This document shows, in pieces, positions 1 through 10,807 of a stretch of DNA of 53,039 bases; the stretch's first letter is position 1, and the number at the start of each line of letters is the position of its first letter. The stretch lies in the NCBI GenBank assembly GCA_022925895.1, contig JAKSYS010000435.1, forward strand, positions 1 to 53,039, in the 5' to 3' direction. The stretch comes from Fragilaria crotonensis (Eukaryota > Bacillariophyta > Fragilariophyceae > Fragilariales > Fragilariaceae). Position numbers and translations under genes: made by a program. A model generated the notes under the pieces. The model saw only the letters and a program-made list of their open reading frames with translations, made no database searches and was not told where the DNA came from.

Positions 1-128
1 TCCGGCCCAAGCACGCTCCAGCCGTTATTTGTGAAATCGATGAGCGCTGACGCCAGCCGTCCTCCGATTGGCGTGATGCGACAATTTTAGCCATCTTGTT
101 GATCCAACCGAGCCGGCAAGGTCTTCTT

Positions 129-590
129 TGTCAGCAATTTTTCAGTCTGTCAGCAAATTCTGTAAGCAAATCTTAGTGTCAGCAAATTTTGTCAGCAAAT
201 TTTTGCTGTCAGCAAATCAGATTGTCGTAAGCAAATTGTGTAAGCAAATCAGCAAATTTGATTGTCGTAAGCAAATTGTATCAGCAATTCAGCAAATGTC
301 TTTAAAAAGAAAAACGTGAGTCTTGATTCCCATGTCCACGGCGACATAAACTAATGTTCTACTATGAAAGCCAATTCTGTAAACAATTATTTTTGCTGAC
401 GAAGCAAATTCGATTCACCCTAAGCAATTTTTGCTGAATCAGCAAATTCGATTCTCCGTAAGCAATATTTTTGCTGATTCAGAAAATTTGCTTTTCAGTA
501 AGCAAATTTGCTTTTCGTAAGCAAATTGTTTATGCAATTTTATTCTGTCAGCAAATTTGTCTTCCTGTAAGCAAATTTTTTTGCAGACGC
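129..590. repeat. Degenerate minisatellite of (gt)cAGCAAATTt / gtAAGCAAATt words
   Basis: About 460 bases are built from loosely repeated words such as GTCAGCAAAT, GTAAGCAAAT and TCAGCAAATT, at irregular spacing of roughly 10-30 bases. The short open frame across it (MSAIFQS...) is only translated repeat and shows no domain. The array is flanked by GC-rich text containing CGCCAGC and CGCCGGC words. The reverse complement of the words (TTTGCTGACA) is the unit of the array at 38144-38415. Confidence 0.75.
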
Positions 591-914
591 CAGCTGCACT
601 ATAATCACGCCGGCATATCCAGTTTTACACCAGCCAGACATTAAACGGAACCGATTTCTCCTCCGGCCGGCGCGTTTCTTCTTCATTCACGATTCAGTAC
701 CTATGTGCCGGACCTTCCTGTACATACAGCAATCTGCAATCAATGGCGGCCCCAAACCAGGCACCACCCAAGCCCGCGAGTTTTCAAATACCTTGGAATC
801 AGTCGTATACAGGAACAGAGGACAGACCACCGCATCACGACATCTCATATCAAACGAGAATTCTACCAGTACATACTTAATACTTTCATACTAAAAAATG
901 TAGGCGTGACATAC

Positions 915-998
915 CTGATCACTGATCACTGATCACTGATCACTGATCACTGATCACTGATCACTGATCACTGATCACTGATCACTGATCACTGATCA
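915..998. repeat. (CTGATCA)12 tandem array
   Basis: Twelve perfect head-to-tail copies of the heptamer CTGATCA fill exactly 84 bases. The unit holds the palindrome TGATCA, so the array can fold on itself. It is followed by CATATGACATATG-type words. No gene overlaps it. Confidence 0.97.
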
Positions 999-1644
999 CC
1001 ATATGACATATGCTGACATATGATACACCGAAGTCCAGTGTTCTATGATGTACACTGTATACTGTATACCATGTGAAGTACAGTACTCCAGTACCAAGCA
1101 TTGGATTGCAGATTGCAGCTATGCATAAATTCTATATTCTACGAACAGGAAATGGCATCTTGTGTAGCACCCTGATGAAGCCTGACGCAGTAAATAATCT
1201 AAAAATGAACGTACAGCTCTGACATCACAAAGCGAAGCAAGTCTCATGTTGGAAACGCGTTCGATTCACTATGACATTGCATGCCATATATTGCAATACC
1301 TACACCATTTCACTGGATGCTTCTTACAGTTATTACAGTTGCATGGTACTACGGTACCATGTACTGGAATCCCGGTAAGCAGTACACCGAGTCAACGCCA
1401 GTTGCGAGTTGCGAGCAATACAGTAGAAAGTCGAATATCCGAACGCTTCGGCACAGTTCGGTGAGAAAGCAAATCCCTTCACCGATGCTTCTCCTGTAAT
1501 ACACTGGAGTAGGAGTACTTGCTATCGGTACCCACCTTTCACAGAGTACAATACACAATACACTGTCTCAACTTTCGATCTCAAATCTTTCACTTGTCCT
1601 CCCCGCCGTCGCATTCTTCACATTTCATTCACTTGACGCCAACA
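999..1644. other. Non-coding upstream region of the proteasome gene
   Basis: I see no supportable gene. The stretch is rich in GTAC-containing words (TGTACACTGTATACTG, GTACAGTACTCCAGTAC) and probably contains the promoter and 5' leader of the gene starting at 1645. No clear TATA box is evident. Short open frames here lack any recognisable protein feature. Confidence 0.5.
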
Positions 1645-2256
1645 ATGTCTATTTTGGAGTACAATGGTGCCGCCATGATTGCCATGGCCGGCAAGGATTG
1701 CGTTGGGATTGCCTCCGACCGTCGTTTGGGTCTTCAAGCGCAGACGGTCGCGTGCGACTTTCAAAAGGTGTTTCCAATGGGTGACAAGCTCTTCGTCGGC
1801 TTAGCAGGACTCGCCACAGATGTTCAGACGGTCCGCAATCTCCTCCAGTATCGATTGGGACTGTATGAACTTAATGAAGAGCGGACCATGTCACCAAAAG
1901 TCTTTTCACACTTGCTGTCGAATCTATTGTACGAGAAGCGATTCGGGCCGTACTATATTGAACCCATTGTCGCTGGATTGGATGAAAACAATAGGCCTTT
2001 CTTGAGTGGAAGTGATCTCATTGGCGCCACAGTCCTGGCGGATGATTTTGTTGTCAGCGGAACCTGCACTGGAAACCTGTACGGAATGTGCGACTCTCTA
2101 CCAACCTAACATGGATCCGGACCAGCTATTTGAGACACTCGCTCAAGCCTCCTGGCGTCCACCGATCGGGATGCTCTCAGCGGGTGGGGCGGAATTGTGC
2201 ATATCATTACGCCGCAAGGAGTCACGACCAAGGAACTCAAGGGGCGAATGGATTAG
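1645..2256 (+). CDS. PSMB3: 20S proteasome subunit beta type-3 (two frame breaks)
   Basis: This is the non-catalytic beta-3 subunit of the 20S proteasome core. The start at 1645 gives [20 protein letters not shown], the usual beta-3 opening, followed by GIASDRRLG, the [14 protein letters not shown] strand and [13 protein letters not shown]. The corrected product is about 204 residues, the normal family length, and there is no propeptide Thr because beta-3 is inactive. The frame leaves phase near 2097 (after YGMCDS) and returns near 2150. Between these points the second frame reads [13 protein letters not shown], and after them the first frame reads [13 protein letters not shown]...LKGRMD and stops. 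Both breaks are small indels; loss of this essential protein is unlikely, so I infer consensus errors. It converges with the gene ending at 2378. Confidence 0.9.
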
Positions 2257-2377
2257 GAGACAACGTGTAGGTCAATTCCTATTAGTAACCAAGATACCCA
2301 ATACGGCCATGCATCTTTTCCAACTTAATAGAGTTTATTCGAGTGCATTCGTCTAGTAGAGAGTTGTTACTAGTACG

Positions 2378-2833
2378 CTAATCGATGATGGCCACCTTGC
2401 TAACTACGGTCTTGGGGCCTTGGACACCGTTTTCCCACGTGGCTGTCTTGTATGTGAACGTTTCTTGAGCTGCAGCTTTGCGCTTGGCAGGTTCCTTCAG
2501 GGCGGCACGGATTGTGCTGGCAGACTTGCTCACATACTGTAAAATATCGAAATGACGAGAGACAACACGTGAGATTAACGCTTGATCCAGAACAAAACGA
2601 AGTCATCTGGGCTGCACGGCTATATTGGTTTCCGGCCCAATCTCGAAGTCGAAGTAATCGAATATGGCGAAGCCAATCGTTGTGGTCAAGCACGAGTTCA
2701 TCCTCCTTTCGAAATGGTTGTATGCTCTTCCACTGTCAGTTGTCCGCCGTTATCATCATCATCTTCTTCGTACCTGCAAATACGACATGCCGGCTATGCG
2801 CCAAACGGTGGTGGCTGCTGGGGTAGAAACCAT
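2378..2833 (-). CDS. Mitochondrial ATP synthase subunit epsilon (two exons)
   Basis: This is the small epsilon subunit of the F1 central stalk (ATP5E/ATP15 family). Exon 1 (2833-2774) gives MVSTPAATTVWRIAGMSYLQ and exon 2 (2536-2378) continues YVSKSASTIRAALKEP. The WRxAGxSYxxY..xxxxxRxxLK pattern is the family signature. The 237-bp intron (2773-2537) has a GTACGA donor and a TTTTACAG acceptor, and splicing is in phase 0. The product is 72 residues, normal for the family (about 50-75), and ends with a Lys-rich tail (GPKTVVSKVAIID). Neither exon has a frame break. The 3' end lies 121 bases from the convergent beta-3 stop. Confidence 0.85.
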
Positions 2834-3655
2834 GGTGGAATGTTCAACCAAAGAGTCTTGCGATGTGCTGGTCACGATGGTTACACAGTATGATATCACT
2901 TGTAGTGGACGCTGGAGGGCGATTCGAATGTGTACAAATCTACCGTTACTTGTACCATGTATGAAATAGTACGATTGCATCTGGGTACTACAACAACAGT
3001 ACCAGTAGTTGTACCCTGTACTAGTACCCCGTACTCCCAGTGCAAAAATCGAGTTTTCCAACGTCTGGCCATGGATATATGGGATAGGGATAGGGGATAG
3101 GTCTTCCTACCGTCATTTGATAGCGGTACTCTAGAGAGTACCTGGTATCGAAACACACAAGTAGTTATGTTCGGAAATTGGACGCATAGACGTACACGTT
3201 GAAGTGTGGCGTGTCCCCCTGTCGTAAACCTCGATTAATGAAGCAAGCGAGGATAGAGACCCTAGGATGATAGCTAGCTCAGTTCTCAGAGGATACTGAA
3301 GTGCAAATGTGGTAGGATGTGCTCGGTGTACGCGATGTGTTCATTCTGTGAACCCTCTCATCCACTCTACTTCACAGGCTGGGCGCCTATGCAGTCCTGA
3401 CACCCACAGAAGACTTTTTTGGTTCAATAATGAATTTCGGCACAAGAATAACTTACTGAAAACATAGAAAAGCCAAAAGCTGCGGCGTGGACCATACACG
3501 ACCTGGGGAGTAGGATGGTGGTATACTTGGCTAGACTCAGTGTTACCCTACTTGCTATTGCGTATGCAAAAAGAATCGTCTAACCACTCGTAGTAAACGA
3601 GTCCACACTGACGCGCATGCACGACGCCACCACAACAAACTCTTCGGACACAAAA
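2834..3655. other. Intergenic, no gene seen
   Basis: About 820 bases without a supportable gene. It includes GTAC-rich words around 2940-3030, a GGGATAGGGATAGGGGATAGG run near 3080-3105 and generic AT/GC-balanced DNA. It should contain the promoter of the epsilon gene and the 3' end region of the next gene. Confidence 0.5.
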
Positions 3656-4844
3656 CTAAAGTTCTTCAATGGCAATCTCAGCTGCACCGAGAGGTGATGC
3701 TGCCACCTGCTTGGCCCAACTCGATACCAAGCTCACCAGGTGCGCCTGTTCCGAATCTTGTGCGGCGTTCATAATGCACTCCTTAATGGACTCGTGGATT
3801 TGCTCCATCTTCGCTGCAAAGTGAAAAATTCGAGACGACGAATCATGGCTGTTACCACAAGCATTTGGAACAGCTGGATCCTCCCAGCAATATGAATCTT
3901 CTTCAATACACTGATCATCCATGTCGAGCTGAAAAGCATCAAAATCCGTAGTAGATTGCACTGAGGCATGAATCGTGCGAGGACCGACAGGCTTGAACTG
4001 TTGGAATTGCCAGGGATTGGGTGAAACCGACCAAAGTCGTTGATTTCGGGCGTCATATGGTTGAAAGGATCATCGACGCTTAAATTGTCAAACGGTAGCA
4101 GGCCAAAAATTAGTGGGGAGTGTCCGATCGCTTCGTACGCTTCAGCTGGCGCTGGAACATTGCATCTGGCCCAGCTCTCACCCGCACTCCCTTATTGACG
4201 GCTCGCTTAGCTGAGAAGTATACATGAAGCAGTCGATACTCCAAATCTTCTCGTCCGTCCGTTCCGTACTGCAGCAGCAGCGCCAGATGGTGAGAAAAGG
4301 AATCAGATGTGATCACAGAACAATGGCACTATGGAGACATACCATGGTCCAAAGTGCGCCACCCTTTGGCTGCTGTACATGGGGTCTCCTTCGATAGCAG
4401 TATCGTTGCTGAATCGCAGTCGGTTGAGGAAACTGTGGGCCACTGAGGCTCCACGGGCAGTTTGTTTCGGAACGTTTGGCATAAGACAGTCCATTAACTT
4501 GGAAGGAACCTTGGGCTGATCTGAAGCATGTATACTTTTTCTTCTGAAGTGGCTTTAGCAAGATGTAGAGACCATCTTCGGAGAAAAGGGTACGTGTTAG
4601 TCGAACTTTCCATAGGTTTTCATGATCAGTTTTGAAACTCACCATCAAACTGAAACGAGGGAGGCGAAAGCTTCAGACCGTCAGTTCCAACCGGTACAAT
4701 TTGAAAAGGTAAATGCGATGGCGCATTGGTGTTGTTGTGCACACACTCAAATATGGCACGAACATCATCGTCGGATAAGCGTCGAATTGATGCCATGTTT
4801 ATGACAGGGTTGTGCGAAAGTTTCATTTTGTGCGAGACGTGCAA
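3656..4844 (-). CDS. Unrecognised spliced protein gene with frame breaks
   Basis: I do not recognise the family. Good coding text on the minus strand begins MASIRRLSDDDVRAIFECVH (Met at 4796; an in-frame Met at 4844 is also possible). A 67-bp intron (4642-4576, GTGAGT...GAAG) joins SFQFD to DGLYILLKPL. Later segments read VAHSFLNRLRFSNDTAIEGD, YGTDGREDLEYRLLHVYFSA, HSPLIFGLLPFDNLSVDDPF and SPNPWQFQQFKPVGP. The C-terminus holds a likely helical stretch, KMEQIHESIKECIMNAAQDS, and ends AAEIAIEEL. Linking these needs several frame changes (near 4545, 4310, 4180 and 4061) and possibly one more intron, so the exon structure is uncertain. The length would be about 350-380 residues. No membrane segment or signal peptide is apparent. 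Confidence 0.5.
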
Positions 4845-4891
4845 CTGGATTGCCCCCCAATCAGTTCAGACGCAGATGTGAAGTGCAACAT

Positions 4892-5289
4892 TTAATACCG
4901 TCGCCACAGTTTTCCAATTTCAAAATATTTTGAAATGCCAACGGTAAGCGTGGTATTTTCTAGGAACTGTACTCCGTTCATTATTCGACATACTTCGGCC
5001 GTGGAGAAGTGCGTGACCATCAGCGTGTACTTGAAGAGTGCGCTCAAGTGTTCATCAATGCATCGCCCGTATGGAATGTACATAGTGATGTGGCATCGCA
5101 GTCGAGAAAGATTCGATGCGTCGTAATTATGAGTCTTAGAATTTGATGCCAACCAAGGTATGTAACGCCATCGACAAGATCGTCACTTAGATTGCTGCAA
5201 GATGGAGAGACAAGAAGAGGCGAAGACGAAGTTTGGTCCAGTTGTTGATAACCTGCATAGCGGACAGCACCTTTTGTGCGCCGTGGCAA
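4892..5289 (-). CDS. Possible coding exons, unrecognised
   Basis: Two overlapping minus-strand frames look protein-like: AVRYAGYQQLDQTSSSPLLV (upstream) and DEHLSALFKYTLMVTHFSTA...EIGKLWRRY (downstream, stop at 4892). They could be exons of one small gene or the 5' part of the gene at 3656-4844, which begins only 48 bases further on. I find no recognisable domain. The splice or indel structure joining them is not evident. Treat as tentative. Confidence 0.3.
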
Positions 5290-5326
5290 ACCAAATCAAA
5301 GTCATCCATCGACGTCACGTCTGAGT

Positions 5327-6790
5327 TCATTCTCCGTTGCTTTTCACTTCCCCATTCACAGTCGACTTCCCATTGACATTTGCTGTGCCATTCTCCCCGT
5401 CGCGGTATTCTCGTCGAGTTGTGGAAGGTGGCATTCTACCATTCTTGAGCCACAATTTGGAGGCTGTTTCAACTTGAGGTTTGAGCCAAGCAGTCGCTCG
5501 TGGCATGGCGCGCCGAGCCGCATAATCAACAATGAACGAGGGAAGCATATGCGATACTCGCAATTCGCAAATGAGCCACACTCGGGTCCATTCCTTGAGA
5601 GAATAGAGAAAAACATGAGCTTCAACATAGATTACCACGAACTCCAGCTACAAGCTGTAACTCACCTCACCACGGCCATCTGGATTCGTTTGGGTATACC
5701 AAATGCCCTTCGCACTCTGCAACACTACATTAGTGCATTCTGGATCTAACGTGAATACCATGTAATGTCCATCCGGGTGAGGCCGGTAATTGTGAATGGC
5801 GGCAATGTTCAGTCGAAACTTCGACAAGATGAAGGCGGCACGGGTCGTTGAGGGGCTTCCATAGCGTCGAAGTTCGCGGCCGGTACTCGGGTCAATGGGT
5901 TTTTCAGCAAAGTAACCAGACTTGAGATTCTCGCTGGAAAAGAATCTGACGTCGCGAACCGTTGGGATAGTAGTCGGGTAGGATTCGAAATCCAACAAGC
6001 ATTCCCATACAACATAAGGTGGAGCTTTGACGTCAAGCACAACATAGCCAGATCCTTCGCCTCCCATTTTAGATTGTTCTTGTATCCTCTCGCCAGCTTC
6101 TAGCCTCTCTTTCTGGTCCTGTGTTAGAACGGGGAGTGTAAAGGAAGTGGGTCGGCATAGGCAGCAGGTAGATCAGCTCGAATCGCGTCCACTTCTGCAG
6201 AGTATCTTTTCTCTCGTTGAGGAGAATCTGCCAAGACGAGCACTTCTTCTGGATTCCTTTTGTGCTTAATGACAGGAGACATAGTGGATGCCGGATCCTT
6301 AACGCCATTGACTTTCGTCGTTGGTGTCGTCGCTAGTCTCTGATACTCGAGAGCAACTTCAACGGAACCATCACCCAAGCCACCAATAGATGCCGCATCT
6401 GCAACAATACTGGATGCTGTCTGTTGAGTCTTTATTTTGCGGTAGGCGGGTTGCTGCTGTCGTTCATCGTCGTCCTCCTCTTCGGAGGATGAGTTGCTGA
6501 TACCAGTTCTCGATTTCGCTTTCGCCAAAACTGCTTTGACTCGCCGACGAACTCCTAGCGGAGATTCACCTTTGAAAAGCTAACTTGTTGCTGTTCCTCG
6601 TCAGCGCCTGAAGTTGAGTACAAAGATGTTCCAGTCATTCCAGTGCCTTCCGGGACGATCCTCGACCGTGATGGGTTGTTCCAGAGAAGCGATCTCGAGA
6701 AGAGACAAATCCATCAATAACTTGTATTGATGAACTTAGAACCAGAGCGACACATGCAACCAGATGGCGACGGTGCGATTGAGGAGCCAT
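5327..6790 (-). CDS. Plastid-type START/polyketide-cyclase (SRPBCC) family protein
   Basis: The protein carries an SRPBCC fold related to polyketide cyclase/START proteins, which bind hydrophobic ligands; its ligand here is unknown. The Met at 6790 opens a hydrophobic leader (LVACVALVLSSSIQVIDGFV) that resembles a diatom signal peptide plus a Phe-containing transit start, suggesting plastid import (inference). A low-complexity region (SSSEEEDDDERQQQ) follows, then the domain: GSGYVVLDVKAPPYVVWECL, DFESYPTTIPTVRDVRFF and the strand HYMVFTLDPECTNVVLQSAK. A phase-0 intron (5665-5594, 72 bp) joins GRGE to EWTRVWLICELRV. The last exon has PSFIVDYAARRAMPRATAWL, then a polar tail. Frames change near 6660, 6569 and 6140, the last two in G and T runs, so the gene is probably intact in the cell. 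Confidence 0.75.
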
Positions 6791-8302
6791 GATTAGGAGT
6801 TATGATTGTTGCTGGTTGTGAGACGCAGAAATTGTTGTAGAAGAATACGGTAATGGATGATGTGTGTGGTTTGGGGGAATCTGTGAAATAAAAAAAAAAA
6901 AAACTTGAAATCTATAGTCAGAGGCGTTCGGATTCAATGATGCTCGGTGGATGAGCGTTGATGTGCAGAAACGAGGCACGAGACACGCCTACATGTACGG
7001 AATCAGCACCACGACGTACTTGTACTCCGAGTGAACGAGTAGAATACGCCGTAGCACGTAGTACCTGATAGCGCACAAGTATATGCCGATACACTTCCAC
7101 TCGTAGTCTTCACGACCACGTCACGAACTGGAGATTCAGCAACCTGATTAACGCCATCCCATGAAGTTCCCTAGTTTCATACGTCATACATACGTCACAG
7201 AGTTTTTTAGCCTTACATATGTGTACATACGTGCTCAGTTACTTCATATGCAAGTCAGCCCACCAGCTCTTCTGTATGTTTTTTGAGCTTTCAGTCTTGC
7301 ATCATGTACAGATGTCTGCATATAGTGCATCTACCCAGCTAACTACTGGGCCTTTGGTATGTTCGTGGTCTGTGTGGCTGGTACCGTGAGCGTAGCTAGT
7401 ACCATAGAACCATGTGTATACCAGTCATACCTGGTACCGGAACCGTATGCAGGTGGTAGACAGTATGACTTACCCAACGTTTATCTATCTTATCATCTTG
7501 CGTATTGCGGTACAAGTACCAGGTAGAACGCTACTTGCATGGTAGTACATTCCTTTTTTCTCCCATTCAGTGACGTATGCACTGTGTCGTTTAGTACTGA
7601 TACACAGCACCAGTGTGATTGTCCTGTCGTAAGGACATGTGCGTGCTGGACCACCGAATCTATGCTTGGCTCGTTTGCAAAAGGACGTACGGCTCGTATA
7701 AGTTTTACGACGAACGCAGTTTTCCTCGTGAACTCTGCGGCCTGCAGCGATCACAACTCTTTTGAAGCGGTACGTAGCGAGACGGCGAGGAGCCTTCGGC
7801 TTCCTCCTCCCGTCCTAACGTGGAACACGTTGATGTTTCCATTCACTTAGCATCTTCGCGTTTTGGTTGCGGTGGTAGGATCATGTGCGATCGAGAATTT
7901 GTTCTCAGCAGCCAGAACAACAACGGAAGATTATCAGACTTGAAATTCCGACGTGCGCAGCAGCTTGTAAAACTTTAAGTGTCCTTTCATGACGTTATGG
8001 GCAATGCGTTACTGAATGAAGTATCGAGGCTTCGAACCGTTTGGTTGTTCTTAGATTCAGATATCAGTCAGCCATTGCCTCCTACATCTGTCATTGCCTC
8101 CGATCAGTCATTTTCGTCTTCGCTAAAAATTCCGTTTTCCACGTATGATTTTCGGTACAAAATTAACTGGTTTTCACGTGCAGTCGGATCCCAGAAGTGA
8201 AAAAGGATTCTATATCCGTCACACATTGATTTCTCACCCTTCGTTTAAAAACTCTTATTTACACACAAACTTTAACAAACCACCACAGACTCGAATTCCA
8301 TC
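6791..8302. other. Intergenic region between divergent genes
   Basis: About 1.5 kb lies between the divergent START-domain gene and the ADP/ATP carrier, so it should hold both promoters. It has an A-run at 6889-6902, many GTAC words (e.g. 7380-7450) and no supportable gene. The open frame at 7539-7850 has no domain or compositional sign of coding. Confidence 0.55.
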
Positions 8303-9208
8303 ATGTCCCAAGATTTCATTGTCAATTTTCTTGCTGGAGGCGTCTCCGGTGCCGTCGCCAAGACCATCACCGCTCAATTGAGCGTGTCAAACTCCTCATC
8401 AAACTCAGGATGCCAACCCCAAGATTATCTCTGAGAAGTCAAACGCTACACCGGTATTATTGATTGCTTCGCCCGTGTTTCCAAGGAACAAGGTATCAAG
8501 GCCTTCTGGCGTGGTAACTTGACCAACATCATCCGTTATTTCCCTACCCAGGCGTTCAACTTCGCCTTCAAGGATACCATCAAGGCACTGTTCCCAAGAG
8601 TCGACAAGAACAAGGAGTTCGGAAAGTTCTTCATGATCAACATGGCCTCTGGAGGTCTTGCCGGCGCTGGGTCCCTCTTGATTGTATACCCACTTGACTA
8701 TGCCCGTACCCGTCTTGCCTCTGATGTCGGTGCCGGAAAGCAGCAGTTCAATGGTCTTATTGACTGCATTGCGAAGACCGTCAAGGGATCCGGAATCTCT
8801 GGACTCTACAACGGTATCGGAGTTTCCATCCTCGGAATCATCCCATACCGTGGAGCCTACTTCGGTCTCTTCGATACCCTCTCCGGATACAACCCTTACC
8901 AAAAGGATACCAACAACTTCTTCCGTGCCGGATCCAAGTTTGTTTGCGCCCAGGTCTCGGCGATTGCTGCTGGATACGCTTCTTACCCATTCGACACCGT
9001 CCGTCGTCGTCTCCAAATGCAGTCGGAGAAGCCTAAGGCTGAATGGGTCTACAGTGGAACTATGGATTGCTTCACCAAGATCATCAAAGATGAGGGTACT
9101 GCTGCTCTTTTCAAGGGAGCCGGCGCCAACGCTCTCCGTACGATCGGAGCCGCCTTGGTGCTTGTGCTTTACTCAGAGATCACCGCCGTGTTCGGATCTG
9201 GAAAGTAA
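8303..9208 (+). CDS. Mitochondrial ADP/ATP carrier (three single-base losses)
   Basis: This is a six-helix mitochondrial carrier that exchanges ADP and ATP across the inner membrane. The start at 8303 gives MSQDFIVNFLAGGVSGAVAK, the typical first helix. The three Solcar repeats are visible: the first PxExxK motif region is damaged, the second reads YPLDYARTRLASDVG and the third YPFDTVRRRLQMQSE. Corrected length is about 302 residues, the usual size. Three frame breaks near 8376, 8398 and 8433 each fit loss of one base from a C or G pair; from 8519 to the stop the frame is clean. The family hexapeptide RRRMMM reads RRRLQM here. No intron is needed. It converges with the TAZ gene ending at 9492. 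Confidence 0.93.
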
Positions 9209-9491
9209 AAACAAACTCAGATTTTTTTATGATATTAGCGCAGAGAGAGTTGATTCAACTATTTACAGACCGATAATCGTTTGTTTATCTAATGCCTATC
9301 TTCGATGTTGAGTCCCTGTTGTAGTGTCGTGCTCTTCCGCGCTGCATTCGATAGACTTTAAAAACAGTCGCTAGTATAATCAGCCTATGTGTGTCTGCTC
9401 AAAATGCTGGACAAACGCTGGCACTCCAAATAGGTGCATGTCGCATTTTTATGCCGGAGCGAATTACATTCGCTGGTGCACCTCCCTTGAA

Positions 9492-10283
9492 TCATCGCAG
9501 TCCCATGATTCGCTTTCTTGTTTCATTGATATTTCCGAAATCATGTATCTTCTGGGCGTTCCCAAACAGAGTCGGGGAGGAGATGGCGGGAGATTGTTCC
9601 GACAAGAGACTTGGCGGTGAACCACCATCATCCGGCACTACCCTCGGTTGGAAGTGCACATATTCTGAAGACAACCTGGCAGGCTCGCAAAGGACGCAAT
9701 CGTCCACGACACATTGTCGCATGTGATGATATGCGCTGCGATAGTTGGCGCATCGAGGCACTGGACATTTTGAAGCGACGCATCGACGAACATGATAGTA
9801 GAGGGTCCGGACAGCAGAGCACGTTCTCGACGATGAACATGTATCTCCCAAAGTAAGATTCGAGGAACAGACTGCTGCATGAAGGAGATTCTTGACTACA
9901 ATTTGCTTTTTCTCAAGGCACTTGGAGGTATCGCCGAACTTGTCGTTTGAGAACGAGGAGGAAACGGCGCTCATTGTCGCTGTCAGGCTGCCCCGATAGT
10001 AGGATCCACTTGTGGATCTAGATTTGTGCAAGGACACAGTCTTTGGATTCGGTGGAAGATGTTCGACAAAGTTTGAACTTTGCAACATATTTGAAATGTA
10101 TCCGTTGGCTGAATTCGAAGCCATGTTGTCCGCAAGAACTTGAAACCTGGAGGGTCGAGGTGGATTTGAGGATGGTGCTGGTGGCCGAAAATTTGTGGGT
10201 GCCACGGCGAACTCCCATGGGTCCCATGTCAAGTTCTGCAATTTTGAAAATTCATAGGCGACCACAGGCGCGTCTTTATACAT
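9492..10283 (-). CDS. Stand-alone TAZ-type zinc-finger protein
   Basis: A 263-residue protein with one TAZ-like zinc-binding domain at about residues 130-205. It shows the spaced Cys/His ladder: LLHAAVC, CSAVRTLYYHVRRC, CPVPRCANYRSAYHHMRQC and CVLCEPAR. TAZ domains are best known from CBP/p300 acetyltransferases, where they bind transcription-factor activation domains. This protein has no acetyltransferase, bromodomain or KIX region, so any role as a transcriptional adaptor is inference. The N-terminal 125 residues are Ser/Pro/Asn-rich and look disordered, as does the tail after residue 205. The frame is unbroken. It is divergent from the pseudouridine synthase gene (524 bases apart), so the two may share a control region. 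Confidence 0.75.
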   Translation of the reverse strand: MYKDAPVVAYEFSKLQNLTWDPWEFAVAPTNFRPPAPSSNPPRPSRFQVLADNMASNSANGYISNMLQSSNFVEHLPPNPKTVSLHKSRSTSGSYYRGSLTATMSAVSSSFSNDKFGDTSKCLEKKQIVVKNLLHAAVCSSNLTLGDTCSSSRTCSAVRTLYYHVRRCVASKCPVPRCANYRSAYHHMRQCVVDDCVLCEPARLSSEYVHFQPRVVPDDGGSPPSLLSEQSPAISSPTLFGNAQKIHDFGNINETRKRIMGLR

Positions 10284-10807
10284 ATATCTAGTACGCCATT
10301 GTAATATCCAATATGGAAATTCAAAAATTGTATTACCGATAGTCTCCTAAATAAGGTCCTGAGAGTATCGTCTATCCAAACCATATAAAGGCGACGAACG
10401 GAGGTTTTGAGGAAATGCATTTTCCTAATTCTGTGATAGTTAAAGTTGGCTCGAAATTTCAGAGCATGCCCGGAGCCCAGTCTGTCTGTAGTCTGTATGA
10501 TGTACTCTGAGTATATGATATCCGTTCTAGTTAGAATCATTCACCGTCCGTTATTACGCAGGTACCAGTACTCTTGAACTTGGAATTCGGAATGCTTCAG
10601 TACTGTAGAATATTCCGAATAGGCACAACCCAGTAGGGTCGTGTTCGTTTCCTTTTCTTTCCGTGACAACGTGACTACCCGGTAGTCACCGTCGCCGGCA
10701 GGTCCTTGCCATGGCCATCAACGCCTTCGTCCTTCCAAGCCAAGGCGACTCAACCATGCCAGCTGTCCTAGCCTGAAACAACATCGAGTTCAGTTCTCCT
10801 TGACTGC
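10284..10807. other. Divergent intergenic region
   Basis: 524 bases separate the starts of the TAZ gene and the pseudouridine synthase gene. It is AT-rich near the TAZ start (TTTATACATATATCTAG) and GTAC-rich around 10555-10610. A small inverted repeat, TGACTACCCGGTAGTCA, lies at 10671-10687. No gene is seen. Confidence 0.5.

Noticed and set aside
129-590. Possible CRISPR array
   Set aside because: Repeat words are short, variable and irregularly spaced with no unique spacers of constant length; the DNA is eukaryotic.
7539-7850. 103-codon plus-strand open frame upstream of the ADP/ATP carrier
   Set aside because: Overlapping open frames on the other strand and lack of any motif suggest chance openness in a promoter region.
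8405-9016. 203-codon open frame antisense to the ADP/ATP carrier
   Set aside because: It is the complement of a conserved, codon-biased carrier gene; the Ser/Gly/Glu-rich product has no domain.
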